A DNA stretch of 44,800 nt, taken from Kiloniellales bacterium (GTDB taxonomy: Bacteria > Pseudomonadota > Alphaproteobacteria > Kiloniellales > JAKSBE01). Shown here piece by piece: positions 1 to 8,798 of this stretch (the first letter of the stretch is position 1; each line of letters begins with the position of its first letter). The translations under genes and the position numbers were made by a program. Below the pieces are notes generated by a model. The model was not told the origin of the DNA. It was given only the letters and a program-made list of their open reading frames with translations, and did not search any database. The stretch is taken from contig JANQGU010000057.1 of assembly GCA_028282935.1 (NCBI GenBank), positions 1 through 44,800 of the forward strand, read 5' to 3'.

Positions 1-95
1 CGAGCTTCCGGGACGGGATGCTCGTCAACGAGGTCATCGAGGCGGCCTGGCTTTCTCATGCCGAGACGCGCTGGGTTTCGCTCGAGGACGTCTGA
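1..95 (+). CDS. Gfo/Idh/MocA-type oxidoreductase, C-terminal end (partial)
   Basis: Only the last 30 codons are present, read from base 3 to the TGA at 93-95. The peptide ends in DGMLVNEVIEAAWLSH followed by a short charged tail. This resembles the final helix and tail of Gfo/Idh/MocA NAD(P)-dependent oxidoreductases, where a conserved DG...EAxxxSxxxxxWV pattern closes the fold. It is followed 51 bp later by an IolE-like gene and then a second Gfo/Idh/MocA enzyme, a pairing usual in inositol or sugar catabolic operons. The 5' end lies outside the window, so the assignment rests on the tail and the context. Confidence 0.6.
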   Translation, partial: SFRDGMLVNEVIEAAWLSHAETRWVSLEDV

Positions 96-146
96 TACCG
101 AGGACCGCGTTCTTCCTGGAAACGCCGGACAAGAAGGCAGGAACAG

Positions 147-1040
147 ATGCCGATCAAGATTGGAAACGCGCCCTGCTCCTGGGGCGTCGAGTTTGCGGAC
201 GATCCGCGAAACCCTCCTTGGCAGAGGGTCTTGGACGAGTGCAAGACCGCCGGCTACGACGGCATCGAGCTCGGACCGATCGGGTTCCTGCCCGAGGACC
301 CGGCGCTGCTCGCGGGCGCCTTGGCCGAGCGCGGCCTCGAGCTCGTCGGCGGCGTGGTCTTCCGGCCCTTCCACGACCCCTCGAAATGGGACGACGTCCT
401 GGACGCCGTCATCCGGACCTGCAAGGCGCTGAAGGCCCAGGGCGCCCGCCATCTGGTGCTGATCGACTCGATCTCGCCCAGACGCGCGGCCACGGCCGGG
501 CGGCCCGCGGAGGCGGAGCAGATGGACGGCGCGGAATGGAAGGGCTTCCTCGGCAGGATCGAGGAGACGGCGCGCATCGGCGTCGAGGAATACGGCCTGG
601 TGGCGGCGATCCATCCGCACGCCGCCGGGTTCTGCGACTTCGAGCCCGAGGTCGAAGCCCTGCTGGCGGAGATCGATCCGGGCCTGCTGAAGATCTGCCT
701 GGACACGGGCCATTCGCTCTATGCCGGCTTCGATCCCGCCGCCTTCCTGGCGCGTCACGCCTCGCGTGTCTCCTACATCCACCTCAAGGACATCGACCCG
801 AGGGTCAAGGCGCGCGTGATCGCCGAGCGGACGGACTTCTACGAGGCCTGCGGGCAGGGGATCTTCTGCACCCTCGGCGACGGCGAGGCGGACTTCCCGG
901 CGATCCATGCCGGCCTCGCCGCGCAGGGCTTCGACGGCTGGTGCACGGTGGAGCAGGACTGCGACCCCGCGGGCGGAACCTCGCCGGTCGAGGGCGCACG
1001 CGCCAACCGCGCCTATCTCGAGTCCATCGGCTTTATCTGA
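147..1040 (+). CDS. Sugar phosphate isomerase/epimerase, IolE-like TIM barrel
   Basis: A 297-residue AP-endonuclease-2-type TIM barrel (xylose isomerase-like family). The start NAPCSWGVEF resembles inosose dehydratase (IolE) and related 3-keto-sugar dehydratases or epimerases. Likely metal ligands are visible at strand ends: the HPH at 156-158, D186 in CLDTGHS, H212 in IHLKD and E269 in VEQD. The full-length barrel has no signal peptide, so it should be cytosolic. It lies between two Gfo/Idh/MocA oxidoreductases, with a LacI regulator just beyond. The likely role is one step in oxidising and dehydrating a polyol or sugar; the substrate cannot be read from sequence. The ATG at 147 starts directly at the first barrel strand. 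Confidence 0.85.
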   Translation: MPIKIGNAPCSWGVEFADDPRNPPWQRVLDECKTAGYDGIELGPIGFLPEDPALLAGALAERGLELVGGVVFRPFHDPSKWDDVLDAVIRTCKALKAQGARHLVLIDSISPRRAATAGRPAEAEQMDGAEWKGFLGRIEETARIGVEEYGLVAAIHPHAAGFCDFEPEVEALLAEIDPGLLKICLDTGHSLYAGFDPAAFLARHASRVSYIHLKDIDPRVKARVIAERTDFYEACGQGIFCTLGDGEADFPAIHAGLAAQGFDGWCTVEQDCDPAGGTSPVEGARANRAYLESIGFI

Positions 1041-1053
1041 CGGAGTGGCCGGA

Positions 1054-2211
1054 ATGGCGAAGCTGAACTGGGGATTGGTCGGCGGCGGCGAAGGCAGCCA
1101 GATCGGACCCGCCCACAGAATCGGCGCCGGTCTGGACGGCCTCTTCGACCTCGCGGCCGCCGCCCTGGACGCGGATCCCGCGAAGGGGCGGGACTTCGCG
1201 CAGCGTCTCGGCGTCGCGCCTGAGCGCGCCTACGGAGACTGGCGGGAGATGCTGGCGGCGGAGAAGGCCCGGGACGATCGGATCGACCTGGTCACCGTCG
1301 CGACGCCCAACGCCACCCACTTCCCCATCACCAAGGCCTTCCTCGAGGCCGGGTTTCACGTGCTTTGCGAAAAGCCGATGACGACGACCCTGGAGGAGGC
1401 GGAGGAGATCGCCGGGATCGTCGCCAGGACCGGGCGGATCTGCGCGGTCAACTACGGCTACAGCGGCTATCCGCTGGTCCGCCACATGCGGGCCATGGTG
1501 GCGCGCGGCGACCTGGGCGGGGTCCGGCTCATCAAGGTGGACTTCGCGCACGGCTTCCATGCCGATGCCGCCGACGCCGAGAATCCGCGGGTCCGCTGGC
1601 GCTACGATCCGGCGGAGATGGGCCTCTCGGCGCAGTTCGCGGATTGTGGCATCCACGCCCTGCACCTGGCGAGCTACGTCGCCAACCAGCAGGCAGCGGA
1701 GCTGTCGGCCGACTTCGTCTCCTGCGTCGAGGGGCGGCGGCTGGAGGACGACGCCATGGTGAACCTCCGCATGGACGGCGGCGCGGTCTGCCGGCTCTGG
1801 ACCAGCGCCGTCGCGGTCGGCCGGATGCACGGCCTCGCCATCGAGGTCTTCGGCGAGAAGGGCGGCCTGCGCTGGGCGCAGGAATGGCCGAACCAGCTCT
1901 TCTGGACGCCGCTCAAGGGGCGCAGCGAGATCATCGAGCGCGGTGCCCCCGGCCTCTCGCCCGAGGCCGAGCGGGGGTCGCGCACGACCATCGGCCATGC
2001 GGAAGGCTTGCCGGTCGCCTTCGCCAACATCTATGCCGACCTGGCCGAGAGGATCGCCGCGGAGAAGGAGGGCCGGGCGCCCGATCCGGCGGCCTGCCAT
2101 CTGCCGACGGCGCTGGACGGACTGCGGTCCATAGCCGCGATCCGGGCGGCCGCGGAGTCCGCGGCCAAGGGCGGGCAATGGGTCGATGCGCGGCCGCCGT
2201 CCTTGGTGTAG
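1054..2211 (+). CDS. Gfo/Idh/MocA family NAD(P)-dependent oxidoreductase
   Basis: A 385-residue enzyme. The ATG at 1054 is chosen because it begins the Rossmann strand (KLNWGLVGGG), has CGGAG upstream and lies 13 bp after the previous stop; longer frames read into the preceding gene. The GGGEGSQIGPAHR loop binds nucleotide, and the CEKPM motif near residue 109 carries the family's EKP lysine. The C-terminal half has the usual substrate-binding sheet (YGYSGYPLVRHMR, then DCGIHALHL with the likely catalytic His). Relatives oxidise inositols, inosose-type ketoses or aldose sugars. Its position behind the IolE-like gene suggests a two-step conversion of one polyol; the substrate is unknown. Confidence 0.88.
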   Translation: MAKLNWGLVGGGEGSQIGPAHRIGAGLDGLFDLAAAALDADPAKGRDFAQRLGVAPERAYGDWREMLAAEKARDDRIDLVTVATPNATHFPITKAFLEAGFHVLCEKPMTTTLEEAEEIAGIVARTGRICAVNYGYSGYPLVRHMRAMVARGDLGGVRLIKVDFAHGFHADAADAENPRVRWRYDPAEMGLSAQFADCGIHALHLASYVANQQAAELSADFVSCVEGRRLEDDAMVNLRMDGGAVCRLWTSAVAVGRMHGLAIEVFGEKGGLRWAQEWPNQLFWTPLKGRSEIIERGAPGLSPEAERGSRTTIGHAEGLPVAFANIYADLAERIAAEKEGRAPDPAACHLPTALDGLRSIAAIRAAAESAAKGGQWVDARPPSLV

Positions 2212-2215
2212 GGCC

Positions 2216-3238
2216 CTATTCCCGGCGGCTTGGCCTCAAGGTGCTTCTTTCGACGATCGAGCAGGGGAACAGCCGCACCTCGGCGCTCCGTCCCGGATCG
2301 TCGACGATGGCGACGACGAGCTCGACCGAACTCAGGATGATGTCGCGGATCGGCTGGCGGATGGTGGTGAGGTCGTAGGCGGCCCAGCTCGCGATCGTGA
2401 TGTCGTTGAAGCCCAGAAAGCCGATGTCGGCGGGGATCGAGAGGCCATCGCCGCGCGCGCTGTCCATCGCGCCGATGCAGATCAGGTCGTCGCCGCAGAA
2501 GACCGCCTCGACCCGGTTCTCGGTCAGGAGGCCGCTCATGGCTTCCCGACCCGCGGCATAGGTGTAGTTCGCGGCAAAGCGGATGTCCGCGATCTTGAGG
2601 CCGAGCTCGGACGCGCGCTGCGAGAAGCCCGCCAAGCGGTCCTGGGTCGAGGTCGCCGTCTTCGGGCCGCCCAGTACGGCAACCGACCTGTAGCCGCGGT
2701 CCGCGAGGGTCTGGGCGGCCATCTCTCCGCAGCGCAGGTTGTCGATGCCCACCACGTGGACATCGGTGGAGGCGTCCGACTTGCCGAAGGTGTGAACGAT
2801 CGGGATGTCGGCTTGCCGGAAGGCGCTTGCGAAGGACGGCGGCAGCGTCGAGGTGGCCAGGATCACGCCGTCGACGTTGTATTGGCGCAGAAGGACGAGG
2901 GATTTCTCGGGATCGCTTTCGTTGGTCAGGTTGACCAGCAAGGGGCGGAAGCCGCGCCTTTGCAGCTCGCTGGTGAAGAGGTCGAAAATCTCCAGGAAGG
3001 CCGGGTTCTGAAAGTTGTTCGCGATCAGGCCGATGAGCTTGGTGCGGTTCGTCGCAAGGCTGCGGGCGATGAGGGAGGGACGGTAGCCGAGCTCCTTGGC
3101 CGCCTTTTCGACCTTTTTCCGCGTCTTCTCGGATACGCTGGCGCCGTCGGTGAAGGTCCTGGAAACGGCGGATCTCGAAACGCCGGCACGCGCCGCGACT
3201 TCTCTGAGTGTGACTGCCACTGGACCGCCCGCTCCCAT
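2216..3238 (-). CDS. LacI-family transcriptional regulator
   Basis: A 340-residue repressor-type protein. The N-terminal helix-turn-helix reads VTLREVAARAGVSRSAVSR, followed by the hinge helix region and a periplasmic-binding-protein-like sensor domain (from KLIGLIANNFQNP onward) that would bind a sugar or polyol. The ATG at 3238 is preferred; a GTG at 3307 would add 23 low-complexity residues and a GTG at 3220 would begin right at the HTH. It faces the oxidoreductase/isomerase genes tail to tail with a 4 bp gap, so it probably regulates that catabolic locus. A textbook LacI operator lies upstream at 3326-3339, suggesting autoregulation. Confidence 0.93.
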   Translation of the reverse strand: MGAGGPVAVTLREVAARAGVSRSAVSRTFTDGASVSEKTRKKVEKAAKELGYRPSLIARSLATNRTKLIGLIANNFQNPAFLEIFDLFTSELQRRGFRPLLVNLTNESDPEKSLVLLRQYNVDGVILATSTLPPSFASAFRQADIPIVHTFGKSDASTDVHVVGIDNLRCGEMAAQTLADRGYRSVAVLGGPKTATSTQDRLAGFSQRASELGLKIADIRFAANYTYAAGREAMSGLLTENRVEAVFCGDDLICIGAMDSARGDGLSIPADIGFLGFNDITIASWAAYDLTTIRQPIRDIILSSVELVVAIVDDPGRSAEVRLFPCSIVERSTLRPSRRE

Positions 3239-3325
3239 TATCTTGACGTATCCGGCACCTGCCACGGCCGCCGGCGGCGGGCCGAAGCGCGAACCGCAGG
3301 ATACCACGACGGCCGAGACTCATAT

Positions 3326-3339
3326 TGCAATCGGTTGCA
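3326..3339. promoter_or_regulatory. LacI-type operator palindrome
   Basis: TGCAATCGGTTGCA has perfect 5-base arms (TGCAA/TTGCA) around a central TCGG. It matches the general LacI-family operator pattern TGCAAnCGnTTGCA. It lies about 90 bp upstream of the preferred lacI-type start and about 220 bp before the divergent glutathione peroxidase gene. The simplest reading is autoregulation of the adjacent regulator. No second copy was noticed near the start of the catabolic genes, whose promoter is outside the window. Confidence 0.75.
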
Positions 3340-3559
3340 GTTGTGAACCTCTGTTTTCCGCAGGTTCTCCCGGCGACCTCGGCGATCCGAAGAGGCGGCG
3401 GAGGCTGGCGGGAGGTCTCGCCGGCCGCCCGCCCGCGGCCCCGCCGCTCCGCTCCGGCGCATGTGATATCGGTGACATCCGGTCCGCGGCCCTTTGCGTA
3501 GGGAAGCGTAAGAGCCAAGCTGAAAAGCCGTCCTGGTCCCACCGACGCGGAGCTTTGCC

Positions 3560-4132
3560 ATGCGTACCGCAGCGCTCGTGATCGCCGTTTTCGCCCTCCT
3601 GCCCCTGAACGCCCTCGGAGGAGAGCGCCAGGCGGCGGCGGCCGAAGGCGCCCACGCTTTCGCCTTCACCTCGATCGAGGGCGAGGCCCTGCCGCTGGAG
3701 AGCTTCGCCGGCAAGGCGGTGCTGGTGGTGAACACGGCGTCGCGTTGCGGTTTCACCCGTCAGTACGGCGACCTGCAGGCGGTCTGGGAGCGCTTCCGGG
3801 ACCGCGGCCTGGTCGTCCTCGGCGTGCCCTCCAACGACTTCGGCGGCCAGGAGCCGGGCAGCGAGGCCGAGATCAAGGAGTTCTGCGAGGTCAATTTCAG
3901 CGTCGACTTCCCGATGACCGAGAAGGTCCGGGTGACCGGCGCCGAGGCCCATCCCTTCTATCGCTGGGCCCGCACGACCCTGGGCGCCCCGGCGGCGCCG
4001 CGCTGGAACTTCCACAAGTACCTGGTGGCGCCGGACGGCCGCCTGGTCGGCTGGTTCCCGACCCAGACCCGGCCGGATGCCGAGGCCGTGATCCAGGCGA
4101 TCGAGGCCAACCTGCCGGCGGCCAGCGGATGA
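3560..4132 (+). CDS. Glutathione peroxidase (Cys type), exported
   Basis: A 190-residue thiol peroxidase. The peroxidatic Cys63 sits in the signature NTASRCGFT. The rest of the catalytic tetrad is present: Gln97 in SNDFGGQEPG, and Trp149-Asn150 in WNFHKYL. Cys rather than selenocysteine means it probably runs on thioredoxin or glutathione with low GSH preference, like BtuE. The first 28 residues form a Sec-type signal (hydrophobic AALVIAVFALLPLNALG, then AAAAEG), so it should reduce hydroperoxides in the periplasm. Cys109 in KEFCEVNF is a candidate resolving cysteine. Its TGA overlaps the next ATG (ATGA), so translation is coupled to the DUF427 gene. Confidence 0.93.
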   Translation: MRTAALVIAVFALLPLNALGGERQAAAAEGAHAFAFTSIEGEALPLESFAGKAVLVVNTASRCGFTRQYGDLQAVWERFRDRGLVVLGVPSNDFGGQEPGSEAEIKEFCEVNFSVDFPMTEKVRVTGAEAHPFYRWARTTLGAPAAPRWNFHKYLVAPDGRLVGWFPTQTRPDAEAVIQAIEANLPAASG

Positions 4133-4629
4133 CCCAGCCGGCCCAAGGCACCGCACCGCAGCAGCAGGAATCGGTCTGGGACTATCCCCGCCCGCCGCGG
4201 CTCGAGCCCGTCACCGAGCGGCTCCGCGTGACTTTCGCCGGCCGGACCCTGGCCGAGACCGAAGCCGGCTTCCGGGTTCTGGAGACCAGTCATCCCCCGG
4301 CCTACTACTTCCCGCCGGACTCGGTGGAGCGGGACTTCCTGGTGCTGGCCCCGGGGCGCTCCCACTGTGAGTACAAGGGCCGGGCCCGCTATTGGAGCCT
4401 GCAGCTTCCCAGCGGCCAGCGCGCCGAGCGGGTGGCCTGGAGCTATCCGGAGCCGACCCACGCCTTCGCGGCGATCGCGGACCACTTCGCCTTCTACGCC
4501 TCCCGGGTCGAGTCCTGCTGGGTCGGCGAGGAAAGGGTGAGGCCGCAGGAGGGCGACTTCTACGGCGGCTGGATCACCGCCCGCATCGCCGGCCCCTTCA
4601 AGGGCGGCCCCGGCACCTTCGGCTGGTAG
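4129..4629 (+). CDS. DUF427 domain protein
   Basis: A 166-residue protein starting at the ATG that overlaps the peroxidase stop by four bases. After a 20-residue Gln/Pro-rich leader comes PRPPRLEPVTERLRVTFAG, then ETSHPPAYYFPP and the compact beta-rich DUF427 core (CEYKGRARYWS, then VAWSYPEP and FYGGWIT). DUF427 proteins are small cytosolic proteins of unknown biochemical function. The fused translation unit with a glutathione peroxidase hints at a link to oxidative damage, but this is inference. It converges on the methyltransferase gene with only 17 bp between stops. Confidence 0.85.
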   Translation: MTQPAQGTAPQQQESVWDYPRPPRLEPVTERLRVTFAGRTLAETEAGFRVLETSHPPAYYFPPDSVERDFLVLAPGRSHCEYKGRARYWSLQLPSGQRAERVAWSYPEPTHAFAAIADHFAFYASRVESCWVGEERVRPQEGDFYGGWITARIAGPFKGGPGTFGW

Positions 4630-4646
4630 CGACCGCCAGGTCGTGG

Positions 4647-6188
4647 TCAGGCGCCGTCGAGCTCGGCGCCGCCTTCGGCCTTGCGGCGGGCGACGAAGTC
4701 CTCGAGCTCCTCGCGGACCGCCGGGTCCAGGGGCGGCGGCTCGAAGTCCGCCAGGACCTGCTTGTAGATCCCGTTGGCGCGCCGGGTGGCGTCGAGGCCG
4801 CCGGTCTCCTGCCAGGTCTCGAAGTTGCGCCAGTCCGAGACCAGGGGCGCGTAGAAGGCGGTCTCGTAGCGGGCCATGGTGTGCGCCGCGCCGAAGAAGT
4901 GCCCGCCCGGGCCGACCTCGCGGACCGCGTCCAGGGCCAGGGTCTCGGGGCTCACCTCGATTCCCTCGAAGAAGGCCGCCATCATCTGCAGCATCTCGAC
5001 GTCGAGGACGAACTTCTCGAAGGAGGCGGTCAGGCCGCCCTCCAGCCAGCCGGCGCCGTGCATCAGAAGGTGCGTGCCGCCCAGCAGCGCGCCCCAGAGC
5101 GCCATCTCGGACTCGTAGGCCGCCTGGGCGTCGGGCGCGTTCGATGCGGTCACGTTGGAGGAGCGGTAGGGCAGGCCGTAGCGGCGCGCCAGCTGGCCGC
5201 CGGCCAGGGCCGCCTTGGTGTACTCCGGGGTGCCGAAAGCGGGGGCGCCCGACTTCATGTCGACGTTGGAGGTGAAGCCGCCGTAGGCGACCGGCGCGCC
5301 GGGGCCGGCGATCTGCGCGAGGGTCAGGCCGGCCAGGGCCTCGGCGTTCTGCTGCATCAGGGCCCCGGCCAGGGTGATCGGCGCCATGGCCCCGGCCAGG
5401 GTGAAGGGGGTGAGGATCATGAGCTGCCCGGCCCGCGCCATGTCGATGATGCCGCGCGCCATGGGGACGTCGATCTGCAGTGGCGAGTTGGTGTTGATCA
5501 CCGTGTAGACGCTGGGCTCGCGGCGCAGCCGCTCGGCGTCGATCCCGCGGGCGATCCGGACCATCTCGAAGACGTCGGCGACCGGCTGGCGGCCGCGCGC
5601 GAAGACGAAGGGGACCTTGTCGGACAAGGTCAGCATGGCCAGCGAGGTCTCGAGGTGGCGGACGCGCGGCTCGACGTCGACCGCCTCGACCGGCTGGTTG
5701 ATGACGTGGATGACGTCGAAGTGCTGGGCCAGGCGGATGAAGTCGCTGAAGTCCGCCAGGCTGCCGGCGCGCCGGCCGCGCTCCAGGTCGCTGGCGTTGG
5801 GCGGGCCACCGACCGTGATGAAGGCAAGCTTGTCGCCGCCGACCTCGACGTGGCGTGCGGGGTTGGGGGCGTGCAGCTTGACCGTCGAGGGCGCCTTGGC
5901 GAGCGACTCCATGACCAGGCCGCGGTCGAAGCGGACCCGGCGGCTGTCTTCCTCGACCTCGGCGCCGGCCGCCCGCAGCAGTTCCCGCGCCTCGTCGAAG
6001 AGGATACGCAGGCCGAGGCCTTCCAGGAGCTCGAGCGAGGCCTCGTGGATCGCCTCGACCTGTTCCGCGGTCAGGATCTCGACCGGCGGATAGGGGTTGC
6101 GGAGTTGCCGCCAGGCAAAGCCGCCGGTCGCAGCCGCGGCGGCTCGCCGTCTCGCGCCGCCTGTCCTCCGGCCTCTGGCTCCCTCCAT
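4647..6188 (-). CDS. MttB-family corrinoid-dependent methyltransferase (non-pyrrolysine)
   Basis: A 513-residue protein of the trimethylamine methyltransferase (MttB) superfamily, covering the whole barrel from NPYPPVEILTAEQVEAIHEASLELLEGLGLRI-type N terminus to the C-terminal ADFEPPPLDPAVREEL segment. The frame is open throughout, with no internal UAG, so it belongs to the non-pyrrolysine branch that includes glycine betaine methyltransferases (MtgB). Those enzymes move a methyl group from a quaternary amine to a corrinoid protein. No corrinoid protein (MttC/MtgC) or reductive activator is in the window, so its partners must be elsewhere. An Arg/Ala-rich 20-residue N-terminal tail precedes the fold. 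AAAGGA lies upstream of the start. Confidence 0.88.
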   Translation of the reverse strand: MEGARGRRTGGARRRAAAAATGGFAWRQLRNPYPPVEILTAEQVEAIHEASLELLEGLGLRILFDEARELLRAAGAEVEEDSRRVRFDRGLVMESLAKAPSTVKLHAPNPARHVEVGGDKLAFITVGGPPNASDLERGRRAGSLADFSDFIRLAQHFDVIHVINQPVEAVDVEPRVRHLETSLAMLTLSDKVPFVFARGRQPVADVFEMVRIARGIDAERLRREPSVYTVINTNSPLQIDVPMARGIIDMARAGQLMILTPFTLAGAMAPITLAGALMQQNAEALAGLTLAQIAGPGAPVAYGGFTSNVDMKSGAPAFGTPEYTKAALAGGQLARRYGLPYRSSNVTASNAPDAQAAYESEMALWGALLGGTHLLMHGAGWLEGGLTASFEKFVLDVEMLQMMAAFFEGIEVSPETLALDAVREVGPGGHFFGAAHTMARYETAFYAPLVSDWRNFETWQETGGLDATRRANGIYKQVLADFEPPPLDPAVREELEDFVARRKAEGGAELDGA

Positions 6189-6428
6189 GCTGCGTCCTTT
6201 CCCCTTTCAGGTTAGGCGCAATTGCCGGTCCCGGGAACGCCGATTCGCGACTCCGGCCGAAGGTCCGGTCGAGGAGCCTCGTCACGACCTCGTTTTCTTC
6301 GGACGGCGGCATTGCGCCGCCTTGCAACCTGTTCCAGAGTTGTACCCCGATTTCTCTACCAAAAGGGTCGGAGCCGCGTTCGCCCCGACCGAACAACGAG
6401 CACCAACAACGAACAAGGGGGCCAGACG

Positions 6429-8360
6429 ATGAAGCTTGTTCCGGACGACAGGACGAGGGGTTCGCGGCGCGAAGGGCGGCGTCTGTTCCGCCTGATCGCC
6501 TTCAGCGCGGTCTTGGTCTTGCTGCCGACGCTCGCTTCGGCCGAGACCCGGGGGCGCAGCACCCTGGGCGAGCCGGGGGTCCGCGGCGGCGTGGTCACGA
6601 CCAGCGAGCCGGCGGCCGCGGAGGCCGGCGCGGAGATCCTGCGCCAGGGCGGCAATGCCATCGACGCGGCCTCGGCGGTCGCCTTCGCGCTCAACGTCGT
6701 GGAGCCGCAGTCCTCGGGAATCGGCGGCGGCGGCTTCATGATGATCCACCTCGCCCGGGAGCGGGAGACCTTCGTCATCGACTCCCGCGAGACCACGCCG
6801 GCCGCGGGCTCGCCCGACATGTTCCTGGACAGCGACGGCGATCCCTTCGACTTCTCGATCCGTTCGACCAGCGGCATCGGCGCCGGCGTGCCGGGCATGG
6901 TGCGCGGCATCGAGCTGGCCCAGGAGAACTGGGGTGATCTGTCCTTCGCGGAGATCCTGCAGCCGGCCATCGAGCTGGCCGAGAAGGGCTTCCGGGTCTC
7001 GTCGCGGCTGGAGGACAGCATCGCCGGTGCCCTCGGCACGAATGGCCGCCTGGCCAACGAGCCTGGCGACCCGGCCTACGAGGAGGCGCGTGCCGTCTTC
7101 GCGCCGGGCGGCGTGGGCCTGGTGCAGAACCAGCTCCTGATCCAGCCCGATCTGGCCAGGACCCTGAGGGCCTTGGCGGACGAAGGTCCCGACGCCTTCT
7201 ACAGCGGCCCGATCGCCGAGGCCATCGTGGCGACTCAGCAGAACGGTCGCACGACCGGCGTTCCGGCGGCCGATCAGCCGCTGCTGCAGGGCCGCATGAC
7301 CCTGCAGGACCTGGCCGGCTACAGCGCCGCGGTCCGCGATCCCGTGGAGGGCGACTATCGAGGCTTCCGGATCGTCTCCATGCCGCCCCCGTCCTCGGGC
7401 GGCCTGACCGTGATCTACATCCTGAAGGCCCTGGAGCGCTTCCCGATCGGCGACGCCGAGGCCGGCTTCGGCTTCGGCTCGACGCGGACCCTGAACGTGA
7501 TGATGGAGGCCATGCGCCTGGCCTTCGCCGACCGCGCCGTGTGGATGGGCGACGACGACTTCGTGGACGTGCCCGCCCGCGGCCTGATCAGCGACGGCTA
7601 CATCGCCACGCGCAGCGCGCTGATCGACCCGGACAGCCGCCAGGCCAACGTGGTCGCCGACGATCCGCGGCCCTTCGACTCCGCCGGCCTGCCGCCCAAG
7701 GTGCAGCTTGCCGCGACCCGGGAGAACCCGGACGAAGGCCTCAACACCACGCACTTCACGATCGTCGACAGCGACGGCAACATCGTCACCTACACCAACA
7801 CCATCGAATCGGGCTGGGGCACGGGCCTGATGGTTCCGGGCTGGGGCTTCCTGCTCAACAATGAGCTGACCGACTTCAACCGGGTGCCGGCCTTCAATCC
7901 GGATCCCGACAACTTCAACCCGGGCGCCAACGACGCGGCGCCCGGCAAGCGCCCGCGCAGCAGCATGTCCCCGACCATGGTCTTCAAGGGCGGCCGGCCG
8001 GTCGCGGCCTACGGTTCGCCCGGGGGATCGACCATCATCAACTCGGTGGTGAACACGACCCTGAACCTCATCGATCACGAGCGGAGCGTTCAGGAGGCGA
8101 TCGACGCGCCGCGGATCTCCCAGACCAGCGCGAACTTCTCGCCGACCTTCGAGGCGGGCTTCGACCTGGAGGTCATCCAGGAGCTGATCGACCTCGGGCA
8201 CAACCTGGCCGACAGCCGCCTGCGCGTGATCGGGTCGGTGCAGGCCGTGGTCATCGGCAAGGGCAGGACGCAGTTCGGCGGCGCCGACCGGCGCCGGATC
8301 GGAGCGGTGATCTCGCTCGAGCGCTCCGGCTCGCGCGGCGACAAGGACGACGACGATTGA
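6429..8360 (+). CDS. ggt: Gamma-glutamyltranspeptidase precursor
   Basis: A 643-residue Ntn-hydrolase proenzyme. A twin-Arg-containing basic start and hydrophobic stretch (LFRLIAFSAVLVLLPTLASA) form an export signal. The autocleavage and nucleophile site is the TTHF motif with Thr440 aligned to the catalytic Thr of known enzymes; cleavage before it gives large and small subunits. Other family markers are GGNAIDA (74-80), SSGIGGGGF (95-103), PPPSSGG (319-325) and RSSMSP (510-515). It would cleave or transfer gamma-glutamyl groups, for example of glutathione, in the periplasm. The ATG at 6429 has AAGGGGG upstream; the longer frame reads into non-coding leader. The acidic tail (DKDDDD) is unusual but short. 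Confidence 0.94.
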   Translation: MKLVPDDRTRGSRREGRRLFRLIAFSAVLVLLPTLASAETRGRSTLGEPGVRGGVVTTSEPAAAEAGAEILRQGGNAIDAASAVAFALNVVEPQSSGIGGGGFMMIHLARERETFVIDSRETTPAAGSPDMFLDSDGDPFDFSIRSTSGIGAGVPGMVRGIELAQENWGDLSFAEILQPAIELAEKGFRVSSRLEDSIAGALGTNGRLANEPGDPAYEEARAVFAPGGVGLVQNQLLIQPDLARTLRALADEGPDAFYSGPIAEAIVATQQNGRTTGVPAADQPLLQGRMTLQDLAGYSAAVRDPVEGDYRGFRIVSMPPPSSGGLTVIYILKALERFPIGDAEAGFGFGSTRTLNVMMEAMRLAFADRAVWMGDDDFVDVPARGLISDGYIATRSALIDPDSRQANVVADDPRPFDSAGLPPKVQLAATRENPDEGLNTTHFTIVDSDGNIVTYTNTIESGWGTGLMVPGWGFLLNNELTDFNRVPAFNPDPDNFNPGANDAAPGKRPRSSMSPTMVFKGGRPVAAYGSPGGSTIINSVVNTTLNLIDHERSVQEAIDAPRISQTSANFSPTFEAGFDLEVIQELIDLGHNLADSRLRVIGSVQAVVIGKGRTQFGGADRRRIGAVISLERSGSRGDKDDDD

Positions 8361-8406
8361 CAGTCCAGACCTGGCATCCTTAATGGGGGTGCCTGGCATG
8401 ATCGAG

Positions 8407-8464
8407 ACACCCGGGCCGCGCCCTAGGTCTTCCCAGGGAAGCAAAGGCGGGCCCGGGGTGTTCT
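8407..8464. repeat. Long imperfect inverted repeat downstream of ggt
   Basis: ACACCCGGGCCGCGCC near 8407 pairs imperfectly with GGCGGGCCCGGGGTGT ending at about 8461. A shorter nested pairing, CCCT with AGGG, lies in the loop. It sits between the ggt stop and the small lipoprotein gene. It could be a stem that protects the ggt mRNA 3' end or stops transcription. No U-run follows, so a classical intrinsic terminator is not supported. Confidence 0.3.
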
Positions 8465-8507
8465 CCCTGGTGTCGGGTACCGTCTTGAACCACGCCGGGA
8501 ATCGATC

Positions 8508-8783
8508 GTGCAGCTTCGCCTTGGATACCCCCTGATCCTTGCCTTCTGCCTCTCCCTCCTCTCCGCCTGCGGCAACACCCAGTACGTCGAGCCGGAAGTC
8601 GTGTCGGCCGGCCGCGACGGCGTCGCCTTGAGAACCGCTGCCTGGGTGGATGCCCAGGCGGCCGCGCGTTTCTACTGCGCCAAGCTGGGCCGGAAGGCCC
8701 AGACCAGGCGGCGTACGCCGGATCAGGAGGATCCCAGCCTCAGCATCTACGAGTACGACTGCCTGGTCACCGACAAGCGCTGA
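8508..8783 (+). CDS. Small putative lipoprotein
   Basis: A 91-residue protein starting at a GTG. The N terminus is a lipoprotein signal: hydrophobic LGYPLILAFCLSLLSAC with lipobox LSAC and lipidation at Cys21. The mature part of about 70 residues has two further Cys residues (FYCAKLG and YDCLV), which could form a disulfide. I do not recognise the family. It stands alone between ggt and an ABC transporter operon, so context gives no function. The signal and the end of the frame are clear; the start codon is less certain because the ribosome site is weak. Confidence 0.7.
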   Translation: MQLRLGYPLILAFCLSLLSACGNTQYVEPEVVSAGRDGVALRTAAWVDAQAAARFYCAKLGRKAQTRRRTPDQEDPSLSIYEYDCLVTDKR

Positions 8784-8798
8784 ACCGACACGGGCGGA

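Noticed and set aside
4647-6188. Pyrrolysine-containing trimethylamine methyltransferase
   Set aside because: The gene has no in-frame UAG, so the non-pyrrolysine MttB branch is the right reading.
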